Shown piece by piece: positions 8,641 through 13,876 of a stretch of 13,876 nt of DNA. The position numbers were made by a program, and so were the translations under genes. Source of the stretch: Euperipatoides rowelli (lineage: Eukaryota > Onychophora > Udeonychophora > Euonychophora > Peripatopsidae); assembly GCA_003024985.2 (NCBI GenBank), contig PXIH01S0056871.1, one strand, 5' to 3'. The notes under the pieces are model-generated. The model was not told the origin of the DNA and did no database searches. It worked only from the letters and a program-made list of their open reading frames with translations. Numbering within the stretch: position 1 is the first letter of the stretch; each line of letters opens with the position of its first letter.

Positions 8641-8730
8641 TGGTAATAAATATTTCAGTGAGTATTTCTATTCAGTAAGTGAAATCTGTTGTTCCACAGT
8701 TTGACAGCTCCCCCTCCTCTTTAATTTTAG

Positions 8731-8793
8731 CCAATTGAAAAACCAAACAGGCCACGATACTATAAATCATATATTTAAAAATCTTAACTTAGA
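8731..8793 (+). CDS. candidate plus-strand exon behind a strong splice acceptor
   Basis: The bases 8705-8730, CAGCTCCCCCTCC then TCTTTAATTTTAG, make an unusually good polypyrimidine tract and AG for this AT-rich DNA. After it, one frame reads PIEKPNRPRYYKSYI then a stop at 8776-8778 (terminal exon). Another reads QLKNQTGHDTINHIFKNLNL then D, ending at a possible donor GATG|GTTAAG at 8793 (internal exon). Either reading has coding-like composition, but the two are mutually exclusive, and I recognise no protein family. The preceding exon would have to lie upstream, possibly at 7206. Confidence 0.25.
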
Positions 8794-9792
8794 TGGTTAA
8801 GGAGGGGGTATCCGTAGAGGCTAATCGTTCTGCTAGGTAACCCAGACCGTTTGATGAAGGGCTAATTTTTATGGAGGTAAAAATAGCACGAAAACAAAAT
8901 AGCACTTTTAACATGTTTGTAAAAAAAATGCAATTCCAAATCGTAAAACAAAATTATTCTCACATATGACACGAATGAAATCTCTTAGAACTAGTACATT
9001 TACACACAATATTTATTTATCGATTAGAAAAAGAAGAAAAAAACTTAAGCGTCTTTTTTACAAATTAAAATGTTTACACTGACTTTATTATATTAACTAC
9101 CGGTAATGTAATATCAAAGTAATTTTGTGCTTCTATTAAGTTTATTGAGAGAAAAAAAGGAACATGCAAGCGTAAATGCATTCATCCATTAAACTTAAGA
9201 TGACTGAGCAGGCCAGTTTCACAATCTGTTGATCAATTTCAAACATTTATATTTTTTTATTCTTTAAAAAAACTGATTACAAGATAGCAAACAGAAAATG
9301 GAAAGGCTGCAACACGCTATAACTCTCATGTGTGACACCTTTCATTAAAACCAATGTGTTTTAAATAAAAGGGATGTTATTTCTACTTGAGGTATAGCTT
9401 CAAGTTTTAAAACATGCTTTATATTTTTATTCTACAGCTTGCTAACACAAAAACGGCTGAGTTGATTTTTTTTGAAGTGTAGGCCTCCTATTGTAAGCTA
9501 TATTTTAAAAAGTGCTCTTACCGTGAGCAAGAAATTACAGAATGTGGGGCCCGCCTAACAGATTACTTTTCCTGTGTTATAATTATTAAAATTAAAGAAT
9601 TATGATCAGGTCAAAGATGGTACTTTAAACATTATGATACCACAGCTTAAAAATACTTATGTTTTGATTTCCAACATTTTATACCATTAGCTTCAATTAT
9701 TTAAATGTTACATTAAAAAAAAAAGTTTTAACTCGTGTGCATGAAATAAAAGTGAGACTATTTCATCAGATTATATTTCTTTTGAAGGTACA
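8794..9792. other. AT-rich stretch with no recognisable gene
   Basis: Nothing coding is supported. It contains TACCGGTA (9098-9105), TAGGCCT (9480-9486), and on the minus strand a donor-like CACG|GTAAGAGC near 9519 without an open frame before it. Confidence 0.4.
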
Positions 9793-9842
9793 GCATTATT
9801 AAATGTTATTATTAAGGTGTTAATAATAACATTTAATAATGC
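9793..9842. repeat. perfect 23-bp-arm hairpin with GGTG loop
   Basis: The 23 bases at 9793-9815 are the exact reverse complement of 9820-9842, with a 4-nt loop GGTG (9816-9819). The arms begin GCATTATTAAATG and are otherwise AT-only. No mismatch in 23 bp implies recent formation or maintenance. It could be a small palindromic transposon end pair, a cruciform site, or a hairpin-RNA source. No flanking duplication is obvious. Confidence 0.9.
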
Positions 9843-9868
9843 ATTTATTTAAAGATGAATAAATGCAT
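9839..9868. repeat. second perfect hairpin sharing bases with the first
   Basis: ATGCATTTATT (9839-9849) is the exact reverse complement of AATAAATGCAT (9858-9868), with an 8-nt loop TAAAGATG. Its left arm overlaps the last four bases of the 9793-9842 hairpin, so the two structures compete for those bases or form a double cruciform. Confidence 0.85.
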
Positions 9869-10539
9869 GTATATAGGAAAATAAAATAAATTGGTACTTT
9901 GCTCCTAATGATATTTTTTTTTTTAATTATTAGCCTTGTCTTTGGGGGCCTAGTTTTAATCAAAATAATAAATGATTACCTTTTTTTTTATTTATTTATT
10001 ATAAATGAGTATTGGGTAACAATCAATTTAAAAGATCCATAAAATTGCCTGGAAATTAATATTTCCCTCCAACTACAAATTACAGTATCCTATTATAGGC
10101 CTAATTTCTATTATCTGTGAATTAATAATTTAGAGTATCATTTTATTCCTATTGTACTAAAATTAATTTTGGAATATTTATTGTTCTTACAACATTTATA
10201 TGTTAAATTACTATATATTTCTATAGTATTGTAACTACTAGCACATATTTTGGCAGAACAATGTGATGTTTTTTTACTAACCACTAATTATTCTTGTGTC
10301 ATTGTCTTCTGATCTTGAAAATAATTGAATCCTTATACAGTAAAAGCTGGATTCATCAATAACCAGCCAAATAGAATGCCAAACTAACAAAATATTTTTA
10401 ACACAAAGAGCCAACGAAACCACAGAAACACTTAATTGTAACACTTCCTAGTTATTCTAAGTTTATAACCACAGAAAATTATGTAGTCGGTATCAGGACA
10501 ACAGTGTTGAAAGGAACAATTTTAAACATGCTAGTCACA
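9869..10539. other. AT-rich stretch with no recognisable gene
   Basis: It contains T-rich and TTTA simple sequence near 9981-10000 and TAGGCCTA at 10096-10103. No coding, RNA gene or transposon structure was supported. Confidence 0.4.
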
Positions 10540-11478
10540 TTGTTTATCTATTTATTTTATTTATTTATTTCATAATCCAATTATACAATGGGTAAGACTA
10601 AAAGTCTTATTAAAAAGTAAACAACACATATAAAATATAACAAAATGTCTACAATAATAATAAACTATGAAAATAACTAAATCAAAATATAAAACTACAT
10701 TAGAACTCACATAAAGACTATCAACACCGTTATATCATTCTTCCTCATCCAAACCCTGTGGGTGTATTTTTTTATCAAGCATAAGTGTATCTTTGAGCTC
10801 TAAATGAATGAATGTCAAGATTACGAAATGCTGATTTTGGGAGGGAGTTCCATATTGAAATATATTGTTTCCTATTACTGGGTACCGTAATTGTATTCAT
10901 GCTGTTGTTTTTCTATTAATTATTACAGATAATTTTTGTTTTCTATGATTGGCTCTAGTATTCAATGAATAGTATTTGTTAACATTATTCTTCATAATTA
11001 TTTCCTTAACATAAACACTAAGTCAAGTTGTTTCATTTTTTTGAAAAGAGGTAGGCCTAAGAAGATTTAGCTTTGATAGTCTGATTTTGTATGGAATGTT
11101 ATAGAAACCACATATATACTTAGTTAAATGCCTAAAAGTATTTTCTATATGATTAATTTCTTTTTTATTTATATTTACGAGATGCTAGGTGAGCAATATT
11201 AAAAAAGTGGTTAAATATAGGTAAGATATAAAGTCTGAAATGTTTTCATATCAATATATTTAATTGCATTCTTAACATGCCAAACTATGATTTCATTTAC
11301 TGGCTATGTACTTAGAATGGTCTGTAAATTTTAAATTTGCATCTACTATGACTCCCAAATCTTTGTTAAATTGTTTGGTTTCAATATTTTTATTAAATTG
11401 CAAAATATTAAGTATTCTTAAAGGTTTTGACCTTTTGCCTGTCAAAATTGTTTTCCAATCACCTATTCCTGCAGCTTA
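10540..11478 (-). mobile_element. degraded LINE (non-LTR retrotransposon) with RT C-terminal region, 3' UTR and AAATA tail
   Basis: A single minus-strand frame runs from 11460 to 10861 with about seven stops. It encodes DWKTILTG (just before the PQGS box in LINE reverse transcriptases), KQFNKDLGVIVDANLKFTDH (11361-11326 covers the DLGVIVD block), INKKEINHIENTFRHLTKYI then CGFYNIPYKIRLSKLNLL, and SLNTRANHRKQ. A frameshift then leads to SIWNSLPKSAFRNLDIHSFR (WNSLP at 10838-10852) and a stop at 10776. These are the post-catalytic landmarks of CR1/L2/Crack-type elements. The YxDD catalytic motif and the PQGS-to-YxDD interval are missing, because only about 30 codons separate DWKTILTG and DLGVIVD. 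The 3' UTR includes a TAAGACT/AGTCTTA hairpin (10593-10609) and ends in (AAATA/AAAT)n, read as TTTATT on the plus strand at 10540-10571. It is non-functional and older than the copy at 4546. Confidence 0.85.
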
Positions 11479-12700
11479 AAACATTTTGTACAATGCTTAC
11501 AAATGTTATAAAGCAAATTAGTCATTTTTTGCATCTGCATTCATAAAACCTATTACTGATTGATGCTAATGAGTCGTTTTTTTTTTTTTTTGATTGTTGT
11601 GTTATTCATCTCAATAATAAATAAAAGAAAATTATTATATAAAGATCATCATCCATCACATAAACCTCACTTGGGAACATTTCCACGATCAATGATTTAC
11701 ATCATGCATGATGGAGACTATTAGAATCAGCTAGCTAAAGTGTTTTTTTTTTTTTGTTTGTTTATTCGGTCATTATAACTAGCCTGCAAGATACTAACAT
11801 CAAGAAAATTGCTCAATGTTTTATCAATTTAGTTCTCTTTCCAAATTTTTCAAAACATAATATGGAAGAAAAAAGCTGACCACTCAATCAATTATGCAAA
11901 TTTATAGTCATGCTTTGGACTTCAATCGTTTCCCCTCTGATAGCACTTACAAAATTTGGACATATAACTATAGAGTGCAAGTGTTTTTATCTCTGAAATT
12001 TTTTTCACTGCCAACTCTTAAAATGTATTAGTGACGACCAAGTTGATTACCGTATCTGATTTATGATCATGCAAATTTCCATTTCCCATTTAATTTTGGA
12101 GTGAATGAATGTGTTTAAGCTAAATCTTTGTTGTCATTGAGTACTGTACTTAGAGAACCATAATTTCCAAGATACCATAAATCAAAAAATCAATTCACAA
12201 GTCAATTCTTAATACAACTTTACTTGACATATCCCTTAAGAGCTGGAAGGTATTAAAATTTAAAAGTGCAAACATGATTATAAAAGTTGCACCAACACTT
12301 ATTCTGTTTTATTCCTACTCTTAGTGTGCTTTGAAACTCTGAAACTAAAAATAATCTTTTTTTTTAAATGAGAAGGGAACTAACTATTCATTGTATGCAG
12401 TATCGTTCATGCTAATTTAATAGAGCAGACAAGTATTGTTCAATGCAAGTACAGTGGCTATAAGATAGTCTCTGGTTAACCATTGAATAAAACTTCAAAA
12501 TTGGATCCAGTAAATCATGAAAAACAAAAGGGAACGCTCTCAGCGAACGACACAAATAATATTGCATCTATTATAGCATCTGGCTAGCAAACTTAACATT
12601 GTACCAGAGCCCCAAAGGGGCCATTGATTGGTTAATAGTTTGGGCCGATGGGAATTATGTAAAAATTATAAAATATGTTGTACCTCTTGATTATCATTAT
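11479..12700. other. AT-rich stretch with no recognisable gene
   Basis: No coding stretch or mobile-element end is supported. Small features are T-runs at about 11578-11592 and 11741-11754 and a GCCCC-AAA-GGGGC hairpin near 12609-12621. The start of the minisatellite motif can be traced back weakly to about 12686. Confidence 0.4.
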
Positions 12701-13373
12701 GGTTGGGACATTATTTATTATCAAGTAGGAGTTAGGGTCANTGTTGGGATGAAGGTTAGGACTGTTGATTATCATTAGGGTTGGGGAATAGTTATTTATT
12801 ATCTAGTAGGAGTTAGGGTCAGCATTGGGATGAACATTAGGACTTAATTATCATTAGGGTTGGGCACAGTTATTATCTAGTAGGAGTTAGGGTCAATGTT
12901 GGGATGAAGGTTTGGACTGATGATTATCATTAGGGTTGGGGAATAGTTATTTATTATCTAGTAGGAGATAGGGTCAGCTTTGGGATGAACACTAGGGCTG
13001 TTAATTATCATTAGGGTTGGGCATAGTTATTATCTAGTAGGAGTTAGGGTGTGTTGGGATGAAGTGTAAGACTGTTGATTATCATTAGGGTTGGACATAG
13101 CTATTTATTATATAGTAGGAGTTAAGGTCAACATTGGGATGAAGGTTAGGACTGTTGATTATCTTTAGGGTTGGGATGTAGTTATTTATTATATAGTAGG
13201 AGTTAAGGTCAACAATGGGATGGATGAAGGTNTGGATGAAGGTTAGGACTGTTGATTATCTTTAGGGTTGGGACATAATTATATAGTAGGAGTTAGGGTC
13301 AACATTAAGATGAAGGTTAGGACTGTTGATTAAGGTTGGGACATAGTTATTTATTATAAAGTAGGAGTTAAGG
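12701..13373 (+). repeat. minisatellite, about 8.5 units of 68-97 bp, alternating types
   Basis: Units beginning GGTTGGG/GGTTGGA start at 12701, 12779, 12858, 12934, 13015, 13089, 13169, 13266 and 13334, giving lengths 78, 79, 76, 81, 74, 80, 97 and 68 plus a partial unit. The core reads GTAGGAGTTAGGGTCA, then GGGATGAAGGTTAGGACTG, then GATTATCATTAGGGTT. Units at 12779 and 12934 share GGGGAATAGTTATTTATT and GGGATGAAC. Those at 12858 and 13015 share GGGCA(C/T)AGTTATTATC, so the middle of the array is an A-B-A-B dimer of 155 bp. The 97-bp unit holds an internal duplication of GGATGAAGGT around an N (13232), and another N is at 12741. Each unit carries one or two TTAGGG words, a match to the animal telomere hexamer that is likely incidental. 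Confidence 0.95.
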
Positions 13374-13535
13374 CAGGCCTGGGCAACAGTTTTGGCACGA
13401 GGTCCAGATTGAAGATTTATAATTCTCCGTGGGCCGCGCTGGGCCGGTCTTCATGCGAGGAAAATTTCCAAGAGAACTAACCGAAACAAAGATGCAGCGA
13501 GGTGGAAGGGCATCTCCCAGAATTTTTAGATAAAC
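13374..13535. mobile_element. hAT-type DNA transposon terminus inserted in the minisatellite
   Basis: The minisatellite stops in mid-unit after AGTTAAGG and the sequence becomes CAGGCCTGGGCAAC at 13374-13387, a hAT-superfamily terminal inverted repeat form (CAGGSSTGGGCAA). It is followed by GTTTTGGCACGAGGTCCAGATTG and then GTGGGCCGCGCTGGGCCGG, the GC-rich GGCC-containing subterminal sequence usual in hAT MITEs. No opposite terminus (GTTGCCCAGGCCTG) is found to the right within the window, and no transposase is present. The element therefore either extends past 13876 or is truncated at the microsatellite. If complete, the 8-bp target duplication would be AGTTAAGG (13366-13373). Confidence 0.6.
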
Positions 13536-13652
13536 AGACAGACAGGTAGACAAACAGATAGACAGACAGGTAGACACACAGATAGACAGACAGGTAGATA
13601 GATAGATAGACAGATAGATATAGATAGCTAGATATATAGATAAATAGATAAT
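13536..13652 (+). repeat. GACA/GATA compound microsatellite with 24-bp higher-order units
   Basis: Three 24-bp units start at 13536, 13560 and 13584. Each begins AGACAGACAGGTAGA and ends in a variable GACAAACAGAT, GACACACAGAT or TAGATAGAT. They decay into GATA repeats up to about 13652. This resembles Bkm-type GATA/GACA simple sequence known from many animals. A minus-strand ORF across it (13368-13766) is an artefact of the repeat. Confidence 0.9.
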
Positions 13653-13659
13653 GAGAAAT

Positions 13660-13721
13660 AGAGAGAGAAAGAATAACAGAGAGAGAGAGAGAAAGAGACT
13701 TTTTTTTTTTAAAAAAAAAAA
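13660..13721 (+). repeat. GA microsatellite ending in a T11A11 palindrome
   Basis: An interrupted (GA)n tract runs to 13698, followed by T11 (13700-13710) and A11 (13711-13721). The T11A11 block is a perfect 22-bp palindrome. From 13722 to the end I see only AT-rich sequence. Confidence 0.9.
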
Positions 13722-13876
13722 CATTACTGGATAATCAAACCTATAGTTTACAAGTTCTATTCTCAAATAAAGTGTTGGAGGGATATTAAAATAAAGAGTT
13801 CATTTTAAAATGATAACCAAGGACAGCCGTAAATGACAAATAAGAAACTATTAATTTTGTTAAAAATAATAAAAAG

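Noticed and set aside
8471-8704. 77-codon plus-strand ORF starting MGVAECCSALAAGD
   Set aside because: It overlaps the longer minus-strand coding remnant, whose reading frame extends well beyond it on both sides, so it is most likely an antisense shadow. It would matter only if transcripts support the plus strand.
12701-13373. Interstitial telomere array
   Set aside because: TTAGGG words occur once or twice per 75-80-bp unit rather than in uninterrupted tandem, so the array is a minisatellite.
13368-13766. 132-codon minus-strand ORF with repeated LSIYLST/CLSICVST text
   Set aside because: It is the translation of the GA and GACA/GATA microsatellites plus the hAT terminus read backwards. The periodic composition mirrors the DNA repeat.
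1-13876. CRISPR array, operon or defence system
   Set aside because: No regular short repeats with unique spacers, no long prokaryotic ORFs and no ribosome binding sites; composition and repeats are those of an animal nuclear genome.

Overview
This is AT-rich nuclear DNA from a eukaryote, almost certainly an animal. It has long homopolymer runs, microsatellites, a minisatellite, decayed non-LTR retrotransposons and a hAT-type transposon end, and no operons or long open frames. The family signatures suit an aquatic invertebrate (mollusc, echinoderm, hemichordate or similar), but the sequence does not fix the taxon. Three isolated N's, all inside tandem repeats, point to a draft assembly. Most of the window reads as intergenic or intronic DNA. 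No complete protein-coding gene is visible.

Layout. 1-640: a 10-bp hairpin, a 27-bp direct repeat and a minus-strand tRNA-like promoter block, probably a SINE. 640-3250: AT-rich filler with a G14 run. 3255-3376: a 122-nt imperfect foldback. 3901-4058 (minus): a possible terminal exon with a good acceptor and a GPI-signal-like hydrophobic C-terminus. 4546-5090 (plus): the 3' end of a 5'-truncated LINE. 5803-5966 (plus): the C-terminus of a second LINE type. 7206-7310 (plus): a short hydrophilic ORF. 7839-8012: three tandem 60-bp copies of a hairpin plus ATTTGT tail. 8009-8640 (minus): a decayed, unrecognised protein-coding stretch. 8731 (plus): a strong-looking splice acceptor with a short open stretch. 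9793-9868: a perfect 23-bp-arm hairpin overlapping a second hairpin. 10540-11478 (minus): a decayed LINE with a recognisable reverse-transcriptase C-terminal region. 12701-13373: a 74-97-bp minisatellite with alternating unit types. 13374 onward: a hAT-like terminus inserted into that array, then GACA/GATA and GA microsatellites and a T11A11 palindrome.

The features do not form a pathway. The window is a record of retrotransposition (at least three LINE insertions from at least two lineages, plus a probable SINE), DNA transposition, tandem-repeat growth and perhaps edges of host genes. The items least explained by known families are the degraded coding stretch at 8009-8640, the tandemly amplified LINE-tail hairpin beside it, the two foldbacks and the alternating minisatellite. 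I found no convincing novel multi-gene system.
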